Made by a program: the position numbers and the translations under genes
Notes under the pieces: model-generated
Database searches by the model: none
What the model saw: the letters and a program-made list of their open reading frames with translations, nothing else
Told to the model about the DNA's origin: nothing
Part shown: one piece after another, positions 9,279 to 17,531 of the stretch
How the letters are laid out: each line of letters opens with the position of its first letter
How positions within the stretch are numbered: the first letter of the stretch is position 1
DNA from: Bin76 sp963665765
GTDB lineage: Bacteria; Actinomycetota; Acidimicrobiia; Spongiisociales; ZC4RG35
Assembly: GCA_963665765.1 (NCBI GenBank)
Contig: OY762464.1
Location: 2,666,001 to 2,730,000, forward strand
DNA length: 64,000 nt
Direction of reading: 5' to 3'

Positions 9279-10400
9279 ATGGCAGAACTTACGGTAACGG
9301 CGGCGCTTCAAGAACTTTCCTCCTCCATACCTTGGCATCAGGCGGCTGATTGGGATGTGAGCGGTTTGACCCTGGGTGATCCGCAACAGCCGGTGAGAAC
9401 GGCGGCGGTTTGTCATGAGGTGACCCTCGAGGTGGCCGCGGCTTTGGCTGAGGAACCGGTTGATCTGCTGGTCACATATCATCCGCTGCTGTTTCGACCC
9501 GTTCGTACTTTGCGGGCCGGTGGCGGCCCGGAGGGACTGGCTTTTCGCCTGATCAGGATGGGAACGGCTCTGGCTGTGGCCCACACTGCTTTCGACGCCT
9601 GCCCGGGCGGCGCCGCCGATGCGCTGGCCGACCGTTTGGGGCTTCGGGAAACCACCGGGTTTGGCCCGATGGAGACAGCACCCCAAATCAAAGTGGTCAC
9701 CTTTGTCCCTGCGTCACACGCCGAGGAGGTGGCCGAGGCCCTGGCTTCGGCGGGCGCCGGGCGGATTGGGAATTATCGGGGGTGCAGCTATCGCAGTGAA
9801 GGTGTAGGGGCGTTTGTGGCGGCGGCCGGCGCCGCTCCGGTGGTGGGCGAGGCGGGAGAGGACAATCGGGTGCCCGAGGTGCGGTTGGAGATGGTTGCTC
9901 CCGTGTCCGCTCGGGACAAGTTGGTGGCAGCCCTGGCGAGAGCCCATCCTTACGAGGAACCGGCCTTCGATATATATCCCGTGTCGGCCAACCTTCCCAG
10001 GGTGGGGAGGGTGGGTTTCTTGGACATGAAGCTCTCACCGGAGCGGTCCGCCCGCCACGTGGCGGGGACGCTGGGGTTGGAGGCCGTACGATGTGGGGGT
10101 ATGGACGTGTATTCCGAGTATGGGGCCCAAGTGGCCGTGGCGCCTGGTTCGGGAGGCGCCTGGTTGACGTCGGCGGCGGCCGCCGGCGCCAGGCTGGTGG
10201 TCACCGGGGACGTCTCCCATCATCAGATGGCGCAGGCCCGCCACTTGGGGATGGGAGTGATCGATCCGGGACACGCCGCCACCGAGGCGCCGGGCATGAA
10301 GAGGCTGTGGAAAGTGGTGAGCGAGGTGATACCGCACACCCTGGACCTGACCGGGCTGAGTCCCGGCCCCAGGATCAGGATCAGAGGATCATGGAGATGA
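9279..10400 (+). CDS. Nif3-like dinuclear metal centre protein (YqfO type)
   Basis: The 373-residue product matches the long form of the Nif3/YbgI family, in which a PII-like domain (here about residues 130-230) is inserted between two halves of a dinuclear metal-binding fold. Visible metal-site segments are TYHPLLF in the first half, AHTAFDAC next to it, and VTGDVSHHQ with DPGHAATE in the second. The family is nearly universal but its reaction is not firmly established. It is sometimes annotated as GTP cyclohydrolase 1 type 2. It overlaps the zinc-ribbon gene by 10 bases and starts a five-gene run that continues to 12767. The order Nif3, zinc ribbon, RNase HI is familiar from actinobacteria. 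Confidence 0.9.
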   Translation: MAELTVTAALQELSSSIPWHQAADWDVSGLTLGDPQQPVRTAAVCHEVTLEVAAALAEEPVDLLVTYHPLLFRPVRTLRAGGGPEGLAFRLIRMGTALAVAHTAFDACPGGAADALADRLGLRETTGFGPMETAPQIKVVTFVPASHAEEVAEALASAGAGRIGNYRGCSYRSEGVGAFVAAAGAAPVVGEAGEDNRVPEVRLEMVAPVSARDKLVAALARAHPYEEPAFDIYPVSANLPRVGRVGFLDMKLSPERSARHVAGTLGLEAVRCGGMDVYSEYGAQVAVAPGSGGAWLTSAAAAGARLVVTGDVSHHQMAQARHLGMGVIDPGHAATEAPGMKRLWKVVSEVIPHTLDLTGLSPGPRIRIRGSWR

Positions 10401-11098
10401 GCCTTCTGTATGACCTGGTCGGTTTGCAGGCCGTCGATCTGGAGATTGATCGGGTGCAACGACAGAAAGCCACCCTGCCGGAGTTGCAAGAGTTGCGGGG
10501 GTTGGTGGAGCAGAAAAAAACGGTCGAATCCGAGCATGGGGAAACATCGGATGAGCTCAGAACGATGGATCTGGAGTTCGACCGGGCCAACGGGGAGTTG
10601 CAAATCATGGAGCAGCGATTGGAGGTCTCCGAAAAGAAGTTGTTCGGAGGGGGCATGAGCTCCAAGGAGACCGAGAATCGCCGGTTGGAGGTGGAATCTC
10701 TGCGAATGCGGATCGAGCAGCAGGAGTCTGATGCCCTGGATCTGATGGAACGCCGGGAGGAGACAGACTCCCGGATGGAGGAACTGTCAACCCGTCTGGC
10801 CGAGATTCGCCGAGGGGAGAGCGATGTGGGTGGGGTGGTCCGCCAAGCCTGGGAAGTGATGGACGCCGAGTTGGCGAGACTGCAAGCAGAACGGGCCGTG
10901 CTGATTCGCCCGGTGCCTGCGGAGGTCATGACAATGTACGAGAACCTGCGAAAGGATAAGGGAGGAGTGGCGGCCGGTCGGCTGGAGGGAAGCATCTGCG
11001 GCGGTTGCCACTTGGCCCTTTCGGAATCAGAGCGCCGGGAGGCTGCCGAGAGCGATCCGGCCCGGTGCATCCACTGCCGGAGAATCTTGGTGTTCTGA
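10391..11098 (+). CDS. Coiled-coil protein with C4-type zinc ribbon
   Basis: The 235-residue product is a long coiled coil (about residues 5-180). A C-terminal zinc ribbon follows, with CGGC and CIHC pairs and the conserved G-S-I-C-G-G-C-H-L segment. This is the actinobacterial form of the DUF164/CT398-like zinc-ribbon family. In related bacteria it lies between Nif3 and RNase HI, as here. I chose ATG 10391, which follows AGAGGA and overlaps the end of the Nif3 gene; the open frame extends farther upstream only inside that gene. Its biochemical role is not known. The coiled coil suggests a scaffold or nucleic-acid-associated role. Confidence 0.88.
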   Translation: MEMSLLYDLVGLQAVDLEIDRVQRQKATLPELQELRGLVEQKKTVESEHGETSDELRTMDLEFDRANGELQIMEQRLEVSEKKLFGGGMSSKETENRRLEVESLRMRIEQQESDALDLMERREETDSRMEELSTRLAEIRRGESDVGGVVRQAWEVMDAELARLQAERAVLIRPVPAEVMTMYENLRKDKGGVAAGRLEGSICGGCHLALSESERREAAESDPARCIHCRRILVF

Positions 11099-11101
11099 CC
11101 C

Positions 11102-11515
11102 TTGCCGGACGACCTTTACCTGCTCTACACGGATGGGGCCGCCCGCGGCAATCCCGGCCCGGCGGCGGTCGGGGCGGTGCTGTACCGGGGATCACCCTCC
11201 CGGCCACAGGTGGTTGCCGAGTTGAGCCGCGCCATCGGTCGGACCACCAACAACGTGGCCGAGTATCGAGCGGTGATCGAAGGACTGCAAATGGCGGCTC
11301 AGCACCGCCCGCCCAGTTTGGTGCTCCGCTGCGATTCGCAATTGCTGGTGCGACAGCTGTTGGGCGAATACCGGGTGAGGGCGGTGGGATTGAAACCCCT
11401 GCACCGCAAGGCGCGGATGCTTTTGGAGGGTTTTCCGGAGGTGCGGATGGAGCACGTCCGCCGAGAAAGCAACCGGCATGCCGACCGGTTGGCCAATCAG
11501 GCGCTTGACCTGTGA
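11102..11515 (+). CDS. rnhA: Ribonuclease HI family protein
   Basis: The 137-residue product has the RNase H fold with all four catalytic acidic residues visible: D11 in YTDGAARGNPG, E54 in NNVAEYRAVIEG, D78 in LRCDSQLL and D128 in NRHADRLAN. RNase HI cleaves the RNA strand of RNA-DNA hybrids. It starts with TTG three bases after the zinc-ribbon gene. In mycobacteria the corresponding protein is fused to a CobC-like phosphatase. Here the domain stands alone, and a histidine phosphatase is encoded about 2.5 kb away on the other strand. Confidence 0.9.
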   Translation: MPDDLYLLYTDGAARGNPGPAAVGAVLYRGSPSRPQVVAELSRAIGRTTNNVAEYRAVIEGLQMAAQHRPPSLVLRCDSQLLVRQLLGEYRVRAVGLKPLHRKARMLLEGFPEVRMEHVRRESNRHADRLANQALDL

Positions 11516-12033
11516 TCCTGTGGCATTTCGCCACGGCCCTGTTCGGCTTTCGTTGGGTGTTCCGCGACCCGGAGGCTGATTTAAGGTGGCTGTTGGTCGG
11601 GGCGTTGGGCCCCGACCTGGTTGATATGCCGGTGGGGACCCTGATCTGGGCCGAGGTTTACTCCTCGGGAGAGATCTTCGGGCACACATTGATCGTGACC
11701 ATGGCCGCAGGAATCATGGCGCTGCTGATCACCCGGCGCCACAGTCGCGCCCGCCGGAACGCGATGGTGATGATGGTGGGTTGGTTGATCCATCTGCTGG
11801 CGGACGGGATTTGGTTGCAAGCGCGGGTTTTCTGGTGGCCTTTTTGGGGGTGGTCCTTTCCTTCCCAGGACCTCCCGTTCTGGGCGGGCGCCTGGGCGCG
11901 GGCTCAGGCAGATCCGTGGCGATGGATCGCCGAAGGAGTCGGGTTTTGGTATCTGTTGGTGGTGGTGCGCCGATCCGAACGGGGGTCGATGGATACCCTG
12001 CGCCGGTTCCTTCGCACGGGCAGGCCGGCTTGA
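11512..12033 (+). CDS. Integral membrane protein of the YdjM/DUF457-like metal-dependent hydrolase group
   Basis: The 173-residue product has about four hydrophobic helices. It also has short polar motifs expected of the YdjM/DUF457-like group of putative membrane metal-dependent hydrolases: GALGPDLVD, a GHTL segment and HLLADG. The His and Asp residues probably bind metal. GTG 11512 overlaps the RNase HI stop codon (GTGA), so translation is likely coupled. The substrate is unknown. The family assignment rests on motif resemblance only. Confidence 0.65.
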   Translation: MILWHFATALFGFRWVFRDPEADLRWLLVGALGPDLVDMPVGTLIWAEVYSSGEIFGHTLIVTMAAGIMALLITRRHSRARRNAMVMMVGWLIHLLADGIWLQARVFWWPFWGWSFPSQDLPFWAGAWARAQADPWRWIAEGVGFWYLLVVVRRSERGSMDTLRRFLRTGRPA

Positions 12034-12767
12034 TGCGCCGCCGGTCCGGGAATGGTCCTGTCCGAGCGGTGATCATTGTCCTGGCCGCGGTCGTCCTGGG
12101 GGGATTGGCGCCGGCCGGTTGCGGGGACGACGGGGTTGGCGATCCGCCCACCACCACCGGCTCGGGGCCCCCGACTCCCACCGGGTACCTCGATCCGGCC
12201 GAAACCGTCTCGGTTCTCTTGGAGATTCTGGCCGCCGATGGCTGGGATGAGGCGGCCGGAATCACGGTGGAGGGTCAGATGGCGCTGGTGGCTTTGGCCG
12301 AGGGCGCCGACATCGAGACCGTCTCCGACTATCTGCGGCTGGGAGAAAGCGGGGTGGGCGCCAACTTCTGGGCCGGGTTCACCCAGGTCGTCGAGGAGTA
12401 TCTGGCCGGTTCCATAGAAGATCTCCGGGTGGTATCCCGGCGCGCCTATGAAGCAGGCGAAAAGTCCTTTGTGGACTTTGGGCTGGCCTCCTCCACCTCC
12501 CCGGAGGGGCGCACCTTCAAATTAACCGTTGTCCGTTCCGATGATCTGCTGTGGAGGGTGGATGTCATCGCCACCTTCGTGGATGTCCTGGCCTATCGCC
12601 TGTCCGAGACGGCCGAGATAGCCCGGGCCACCCGCACCGAGGACGCGGCGGCGGTGTCAGCCGAATTGGGCCGGCAGGTCGCCTCTCTGCAGGCGGCGCT
12701 CACCGATCCCGACCTGACCGAAGAGTTGAACCGGGGGATTCTCTCGATACTGGTCGCACTCCAATAG
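12033..12767 (+). CDS. Predicted lipoprotein
   Basis: The 244-residue product starts with a basic N-terminus and hydrophobic stretch ending in a lipobox (L-A-P-A-G-C), so it should be lipidated at that Cys and held on the outer face of the membrane. A Pro/Thr/Gly linker follows, then a helical and mixed domain with no recognised family. ATG 12033 shares one base with the preceding stop (TGATG), which fixes the start. An upstream extension of the frame lies entirely inside the previous gene. It is the last gene of the Nif3 run and converges on the SCO1664-like gene. Confidence 0.75.
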   Translation: MRRRSGNGPVRAVIIVLAAVVLGGLAPAGCGDDGVGDPPTTTGSGPPTPTGYLDPAETVSVLLEILAADGWDEAAGITVEGQMALVALAEGADIETVSDYLRLGESGVGANFWAGFTQVVEEYLAGSIEDLRVVSRRAYEAGEKSFVDFGLASSTSPEGRTFKLTVVRSDDLLWRVDVIATFVDVLAYRLSETAEIARATRTEDAAAVSAELGRQVASLQAALTDPDLTEELNRGILSILVALQ

Positions 12768-12803
12768 CCGGGGCGACGAACACCGGCCCTGGTGCGGTGG
12801 GTT

Positions 12804-13523
12804 CTACCAGAGGGGCCAGGGGAGGGCCGGCCGGTCGGCGGGAGGATGAGGATGGGTGGGGTCGTCCAGCACACGTCGGGTGCGGCACAAAAGCGCCTCC
12901 GCCTCCGGGGGGTCGAGCAGTTCGCCCGCCCGTCTCCCCATGCCGTTGCTCAGCGCCTCCCGCAGGCGGTCCACTGCCTGCAGGCAATGGTCGGGAATCC
13001 GCTCTCCGGCGAAGCCCCACAAGACGGTGCGGAGCTTGTCGTGGTGATGAAAAGTGAGACCGTGATCGATGGCGAAAATCTGTTCGCCGGGCGACTCCAC
13101 CAACAGGTGGCCGAGTTTTCGATCGGCGTTGTTGGTGATCAGATCGAACACCGCCACCGGCCATAGTCGGGGATCGGTTCCGTCTCGGAACCAGACACGC
13201 TGGTCGAAATCGGGGTCGGGTTGAAGATAGCGTTGCGCGGCGCCGGCTCCCAGGGGGCCGAAGGCCCTCACTGTTTTTGGAACCAGGCCCAATTCCATGC
13301 AGGCGCTCACCTCATACGCCAGGATCTCTCGGTTGGCCAGAGATGCGGACGGAAAATCCCGGAGGGGGCGGACGCCGACCTCCGGTTTGTACACCCAGTG
13401 TTGGTCGTCCGGGTCCTTTCCCAGGAATGTGGCGTTGGAGGCGGAGGAGAACCTGCCCACCAGTTCGGCGATTACCAGCCCGTGGGTCAGATGCTCAGTT
13501 GCGGGCGGGACACTCGTGTCCAT
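12804..13523 (-). CDS. SCO1664 family protein (PI3/4-kinase-like fold)
   Basis: The 239-residue product resembles the actinobacterial SCO1664 family (TIGR03843), which has a protein-kinase-like or PI3/PI4-kinase-like fold. Visible are the glycine-rich start region, W-V-Y-K-P with the probable ATP-binding Lys, the catalytic-loop-like F-D-L-I-T-N-N-A-D-R-K, and the metal-site-like A-I-D-H-G-L. Its function is unknown. It overlaps the end of the DUF3090 gene by 29 bases. In other actinobacteria these two genes and an MSMEG_4193-type phosphatase occur together as they do here, which argues for a shared pathway. Confidence 0.85.
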   Translation of the reverse strand: MDTSVPPATEHLTHGLVIAELVGRFSSASNATFLGKDPDDQHWVYKPEVGVRPLRDFPSASLANREILAYEVSACMELGLVPKTVRAFGPLGAGAAQRYLQPDPDFDQRVWFRDGTDPRLWPVAVFDLITNNADRKLGHLLVESPGEQIFAIDHGLTFHHHDKLRTVLWGFAGERIPDHCLQAVDRLREALSNGMGRRAGELLDPPEAEALLCRTRRVLDDPTHPHPPADRPALPWPLW

Positions 13524-13977
13524 CGGGGTTTTTGGGGAGTCGACACCAGGGGCAGATCGGCCGCCCGGCTCGGACCAGCTTCCGGGCGATCACCACCATG
13601 GCTCGGAACTGTTCGGGAGACACCATGAACATCAGACCCTGATCATCACGATCCGATTCGAAAGAGAGGTTCATCAGGCCCGACGGCCGGATCCCGACGT
13701 TGATGGTTCCCACCCGGAACTCCTCCTCGCCGGCCGGGTCATCTATCTGGAGGTCGGTGGCGAGCAGGGCTTCCACCGCGCCGCTGTCCACCATCACCCC
13801 CGACCGTTGCAAACTGCGCCACCCCTGGGAAGCGAGTGCCTCCACCTGTTGCTTTTCGGCCAGCATCGAGCGGCGTTCGCCGTTGGCCACCACCTGGAAG
13901 TAAAAGCGCCGTTTGCCCGGCGGCCCGATGGCGCCCACCACGAATCGCTCGGCGGGCCCCAAGTTGTTCACTGCCAT
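13495..13977 (-). CDS. DUF3090 family protein
   Basis: The 160-residue product matches the actinobacterial DUF3090/TIGR03847 family. It has R-F-V-V-G-A-I-G-P-P-G-x-R-x-F-Y-F-Q near the start and a C-terminal Cys cluster, C-P-W-C followed by H-E-C-P-A-R-N, that probably binds zinc. The ATG at 13977 lies within the end of the phosphatase gene. The frame stays open farther upstream, but that part is shadow sequence. Function is unknown. The gene is always of interest as the middle member of the three-gene module. Confidence 0.85.
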   Translation of the reverse strand: MAVNNLGPAERFVVGAIGPPGKRRFYFQVVANGERRSMLAEKQQVEALASQGWRSLQRSGVMVDSGAVEALLATDLQIDDPAGEEEFRVGTINVGIRPSGLMNLSFESDRDDQGLMFMVSPEQFRAMVVIARKLVRAGRPICPWCRLPKNPDGHECPARN

Positions 13978-14579
13978 GTGTCCGGATCTCCGTTGGTATT
14001 GATAGCCACCACGGTAACGGCGCCATTCTTGGAGATATCCAACACCGAGACAGAGGTGGGGGCAACGGTGAGTCTCGACCACAGATCGAGTGGCTGCCCC
14101 AGATAGAAGCCCAGCGCCAGCCGGATGACATCGGCATGGGTGACCATGATCAACGTGCTGTCGGGATGACGGCCGGCCATCTTCTCGCAGGCGGCGGCGG
14201 CCCGCAGTTGGGACTCGGCCGGGGATTCTCCGCCGGGAAAACGCATCCGAGACGGCTGGTGCACCACCGTTTTCCACTCCGGCAGTTGGTAAAGCTCGGC
14301 CAGTTCTTTTCCGGTCCACTCCCCGTAGTCAACTTCAATCAGGTCTTGCTCCGTCACGGGGGAAAGCCCGTGAGGCGCCGCCAGCAATTCAGCGGTTTCT
14401 CGGGTGCGTTCCAAGGGAGAGCAGTAAACCGCCGGGGGGTCGACCCGGGATAATCGCCGGGCGAGTTGGCGGGTGGCGGTCCTGGCCGGCTCGGTGAGGT
14501 GCTGTCCTTTCATCCGTCCATAGAGCACCTTGCCGGTGGTGGAAACCGGGGCATGGCGGACCAAGAGCAGACGGGTCAT
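13968..14579 (-). CDS. Histidine phosphatase family protein (MSMEG_4193 type)
   Basis: The 203-residue product belongs to the phosphoglycerate-mutase-like histidine phosphatases. The catalytic LVRHAPV motif lies at residues 6-12, the second active-site region Y-C-S-P-L-E-R-T-R-E at about 51-60, and the distal V-T-H-A-D catalytic His later. MSMEG_4193-like members are found with DUF3090 and SCO1664 proteins, as here. The true substrate is unknown. It is the first gene of the minus-strand trio and is divergent from the hydratase, so the 76-base gap at 14580-14655 should hold both promoters. Confidence 0.88.
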   Translation of the reverse strand: MTRLLLVRHAPVSTTGKVLYGRMKGQHLTEPARTATRQLARRLSRVDPPAVYCSPLERTRETAELLAAPHGLSPVTEQDLIEVDYGEWTGKELAELYQLPEWKTVVHQPSRMRFPGGESPAESQLRAAAACEKMAGRHPDSTLIMVTHADVIRLALGFYLGQPLDLWSRLTVAPTSVSVLDISKNGAVTVVAINTNGDPDTWQ

Positions 14580-14655
14580 AAGAGCAAGGCTACCGAGTCG
14601 TCACCGGTCGTTACACGCCCGGGGGGCAACGGGCCGGGCGGTATCGTTGCGAAAG

Positions 14656-15441
14656 GTGAAAGAGAACACAGAACTGCGAAGATGGGCGGAGATTCTCTTC
14701 GATTCCTATCGCACCGGGACCCCCATCGAACCTCTGAGCGAAACCGATCCCGGCCTGGGGGTGAGAGAGGCCCATCTGATCCAGAAGATGTTCGCCGACC
14801 GACTGCGCTCCTGGCTGGGCGGGGAGGTGATCGGCTACAAGCTGGGTTTGACTTCTCGACCCATGCAGGAGCTATTGGGGGTGAACACCCCCGACTACGC
14901 CCCGGTGCTCTCCACCATGTCGCACAATTCGGGTGAAAGGGTGGGGATCGGTTCGGCGATCGCTCCCAAAGCCGAAGCGGAGATCACCTTGATGATGGAA
15001 AAGACCCTGCGGGGTCCGGGAGTCACCGCGCTGGCCGCCGCCCGAGCGGTGGAGGGGGCGGTGGCGTCCATCGAGGTGGTCGATTCGCGGGTGGCTGACT
15101 GGAGGATCAAGCTGGTGGACACGGTGGCTGATTTGGGCTCGTCCCGAGCCGCCGTGCTGGGTGAGCGGGTGGTGCCGGTGGATTTCGACCTGCGATGGTG
15201 CGGGATGGCGATCTATCACAACGGTGACCTGGCCGGGACCGGCGCCGGAGCCGCCTGCATGGGCAGTCCTTTCATCGCGGTGGCCTGGCTGGCCAACGAA
15301 TTGGCGAACTATGGGGAAGTGCTGGAGGCGGGGACCTTCGTTTTGACCGGCGCACTGCACGCCGCCTTCCCGGTGGCGCCCGGAGATACCGTGTGGGCGT
15401 CCTTCGACCGGCTGGGATCGGTGTCGGTAAGCTTTGGGTGA
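14656..15441 (+). CDS. 2-keto-4-pentenoate hydratase / fumarylacetoacetase-type enzyme
   Basis: The 261-residue product has the length and motifs of the 2-hydroxypenta-2,4-dienoate / 2-oxohept-3-enedioate hydratases. It shows G-Y-K-L-G-L-T-S, A-P-K-A-E-A-E-I for the metal-binding acidic residues, and A-S-I-E-V-V-D-S-R. These enzymes add water to 2-oxo-alkenoates formed during meta-cleavage of aromatic compounds. I chose GTG 14656, which gives the typical family length; the frame extends upstream without support. No other meta-cleavage gene is visible next to it, so the substrate and pathway are open. Confidence 0.8.
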   Translation: MKENTELRRWAEILFDSYRTGTPIEPLSETDPGLGVREAHLIQKMFADRLRSWLGGEVIGYKLGLTSRPMQELLGVNTPDYAPVLSTMSHNSGERVGIGSAIAPKAEAEITLMMEKTLRGPGVTALAAARAVEGAVASIEVVDSRVADWRIKLVDTVADLGSSRAAVLGERVVPVDFDLRWCGMAIYHNGDLAGTGAGAACMGSPFIAVAWLANELANYGEVLEAGTFVLTGALHAAFPVAPGDTVWASFDRLGSVSVSFG

Positions 15442-15462
15442 TTCGCCATACGGGAGACGACG

Positions 15463-15717
15463 ATGCAGGTAGAGATCACGATCACCAACCCGGCCGGGCT
15501 ACATGCCCGCCCCGCCGCCGAGTTTGTCAAGCGCGCCAAGGCGTCTTCTTCGACTATCACCGTAACCGCCAACGACAAGAAAGTCAACGCCAAAAGCATG
15601 CTGGGCATCCTCAAGCTGGGCGCCACTATGGGAACCACCATTTCCATTGAAGTGGACGGCGACGACGCCGATCAGGTTATTTCCGATTTCACCGCTCTGC
15701 TGTCGGTGGAGGGCTGA
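15463..15717 (+). CDS. ptsH: PTS phosphocarrier protein HPr
   Basis: The 84-residue product is a full-length HPr with the phosphorylated H14 in N-P-A-G-L-H-A-R-P-A. The K-S-M-L-G-I segment contains S45, the position used for regulatory phosphorylation in Gram-positive HPr. It accepts phosphate from Enzyme I (17532-19514) and passes it to the EIIA protein (29714-30172), which are both in this window. It starts 21 bases after the hydratase, so it may be cotranscribed with it. Confidence 0.95.
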   Translation: MQVEITITNPAGLHARPAAEFVKRAKASSSTITVTANDKKVNAKSMLGILKLGATMGTTISIEVDGDDADQVISDFTALLSVEG

Positions 15718-15809
15718 GGTCCGGTTTACGCCGGGGTGCCGATTCCTCCGGGTAGCCGTTCCATGCTCCTCGGCGCCCGGCCGACCCGCCGGCAGGACGA
15801 AGGCGCGGT

Positions 15810-16913
15810 GTGTCTCTGTGGGGCGGAATCTTTAGAAGACCGTATTCGCCGGTGAAGAGTGATCATCGCCGGGCATTGGTGATGATGTCGGGGGCGGTGA
15901 TGTTCTTTTCCACCAATGCCCTGTTTGTGGAGTTGACCCTGGGAGACAATCACCCCTTCTTGTACAACGCCGGGGTGTGGATGGGAATGTCATTGGGCCT
16001 GGTGGGTGTCTTGTTGCTGTTTTACCGGCCGATTTTTGCTGATCCCGTTATCCGAAGGGTGCTTCTCCGACGGGTCGCCGGTTTGAAAACCGACGGTGTT
16101 CGCCGATGGGATCTGTTGGGAATGCTGTTTTTGATGGTGGTCGGGCGGTTCGCGTTCGCGTTTTTCCCGTGGGCCACGCAATATGTGGAGACCGCCACTG
16201 TGGCGGTGTTGCACTATACCTGGCCCGTTTTCTTTGTGCTGGTGCTCTCCAGATGGGACCGAACCAACCACAGAAGATACCGGAAAGTCACCACCGTTTC
16301 GTGGACCGGTTTGGGCCTGGCGTTTCTGGGAATGGCGGCGGTGGTGGTGGGAACCGTGGGTTTTCAAGACGTCGGGGCGACACTGTCTGCCAGGGTTCTG
16401 GGGATGATCCTGGCGGTCATATCCGCGGTTCTCCTGGTCTGCACCGTGGTGGCGGGCTATCCGTTCTGTGATGGTCTCGCCAATGAAATAACCCGGAAAA
16501 CCGGCGCCCGCATCAACCGGCGCAGTTTGGAGATGGCGTGTCTGTTATTCGGGTATTCCGTTTCGGCGCTGATCTCCGTCATCCCCAACGTGCTGATCGG
16601 GCTGGCCGGTGGGGGGCGAATCACACCGGTGTCCGCCGTTTGGACGGTGGCGGTCGGATTCAGTTTCGTTCCCGGGGCGGTGCTATCCCGCAAGGCCGTG
16701 CTGATAACCCCCGACCTGGGTATCAATGCTTTCATCTACGCGTCGCCCGTGGTGGGCCTCATATGGCTGGGTTGGTTCACCGACATCGCGGTCGCTCGGC
16801 TCGATCTGCTGGTGGCAGGCGCTCTGACCGTGGCGGTGGCCAACCTGCTGCTGAACAGGACCGCCACCCCTCCCATGTCCAAACGCCTGAAACTCCCTGT
16901 AACACCGGGTTGA
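15810..16913 (+). CDS. DMT-superfamily (EamA-like) permease
   Basis: The 367-residue product has about ten hydrophobic helices and the layout of drug/metabolite-transporter proteins. It is distantly related to the two permeases at 39361-41491; all three share the closing segment with a P-V-x-x-x-x-W-x-W-F motif and a final helix. GTG 15810 is the longest start. GTG 15852 at V-K-S-D-H-R-R is an alternative closer to the first helix. The last 89 bases of the gene are duplicated 564 bases downstream, beyond the coiled-coil gene. The substrate is unknown. Confidence 0.75.
   Translation: MSLWGGIFRRPYSPVKSDHRRALVMMSGAVMFFSTNALFVELTLGDNHPFLYNAGVWMGMSLGLVGVLLLFYRPIFADPVIRRVLLRRVAGLKTDGVRRWDLLGMLFLMVVGRFAFAFFPWATQYVETATVAVLHYTWPVFFVLVLSRWDRTNHRRYRKVTTVSWTGLGLAFLGMAAVVVGTVGFQDVGATLSARVLGMILAVISAVLLVCTVVAGYPFCDGLANEITRKTGARINRRSLEMACLLFGYSVSALISVIPNVLIGLAGGGRITPVSAVWTVAVGFSFVPGAVLSRKAVLITPDLGINAFIYASPVVGLIWLGWFTDIAVARLDLLVAGALTVAVANLLLNRTATPPMSKRLKLPVTPG
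16825..16913 (+). repeat. Direct repeat copy 1 (3' end of permease gene)
   Basis: These 89 bases, the last 29 codons of the DMT permease including its stop, match 17389-17477 with only two mismatches (AA against CC). The two copies flank the coiled-coil gene at 16969-17352. Confidence 0.95.
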
Positions 16914-16937
16914 GTCACCCCCACCCTGGTGTATTAT
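16910..16937 (+). promoter_or_regulatory. Possible promoter of the coiled-coil gene
   Basis: TTGAGT (16910-16915), formed at the permease stop codon, is separated by 16 bases from TATTAT (16932-16937). This resembles a sigma-70 type promoter placed just before the coiled-coil gene. It rests on the sequence pattern only. Confidence 0.35.
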
Positions 16938-16968
16938 TACAGGCACACCAGAGAAAAGGACAAGCACC

Positions 16969-17352
16969 TTGAGCGCAGATGATGCTATGCCCACCACCAG
17001 AGCAGACCTGAACGCTCTCAGAGCAGATCTGAACACCGCCACGGCCGATCTCAGAGCAGATCTGAACACCGCCACGGCAGACCTCAGAGCAGACCTGAAC
17101 ACCGCCACGGTAGACCTCAGAGCAGACCTGAACACCGCCACGGCAGACCTGAGAGCAGATCTCAGAGCAGACCTGAGAGCAGATCTCAGAGCAGATCTGA
17201 ACACCGCCATGGCAGACCTCAGAGATGATGTGGCCAAGATCGTAGAAGAGGGGTTTGCCGAGGCAGACCGCAAATGGTCGGAACGGCATGACTTTCTGCT
17301 CACAGAGATCAGAGAGATAGTCAAGTGGCTACCTCAGGCCAGAAGCGCATGA
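16969..17352 (+). CDS. Hendecad-repeat coiled-coil protein
   Basis: The 127-residue product contains repeated 11-residue units of the form RADL-NTAT-ADL (about residues 11-75), with short RADL units inserted. A less regular helix with W-S-E-R-H and a basic end follows. At the DNA level the units are nearly identical 33-bp tandem repeats. Unlike the 605-1240 protein it has no membrane segment. TTG 16969 follows AAGGA; M7 at 16987 is an alternative. It lies between two copies of the permease 3' end. Function is unknown; oligomerisation through the coiled coil is likely. Confidence 0.65.
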   Translation: MSADDAMPTTRADLNALRADLNTATADLRADLNTATADLRADLNTATVDLRADLNTATADLRADLRADLRADLRADLNTAMADLRDDVAKIVEEGFAEADRKWSERHDFLLTEIREIVKWLPQARSA

Positions 17353-17388
17353 CCAGACGCAAGCGCAGAGGTCTGCCGCGGCGCGCTG

Positions 17389-17477
17389 TGACCGTGGCGG
17401 TGGCCAACCTGCTGCTGAACAGGACCGCCACCCCTCCCATGTCCAAACGCCTGAAACTCCCTGTCCCACCGGGTTGA
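17389..17477 (+). repeat. Direct repeat copy 2 (displaced 3' end of permease gene)
   Basis: This is an 89-base duplicate of 16825-16913 with two mismatches. It follows the coiled-coil gene, so the intervening segment sits between two copies of one gene end. That is the footprint expected of an insertion or a tandem duplication followed by change. Confidence 0.95.
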
Positions 17478-17531
17478 TTTTCCCCGGCCATGGTTGGGAA
17501 AACCACCACCGGGGTCGGCATCTCACCGGGC

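Noticed and set aside
16990..17215. CRISPR or non-coding satellite repeats
   Set aside because: The repeats have no spacers, keep one open frame and encode hendecad units.
16825..17477. Classical insertion sequence or transposon
   Set aside because: There is no transposase, terminal inverted repeat or short target duplication; the flanking repeat is a piece of the neighbouring gene.
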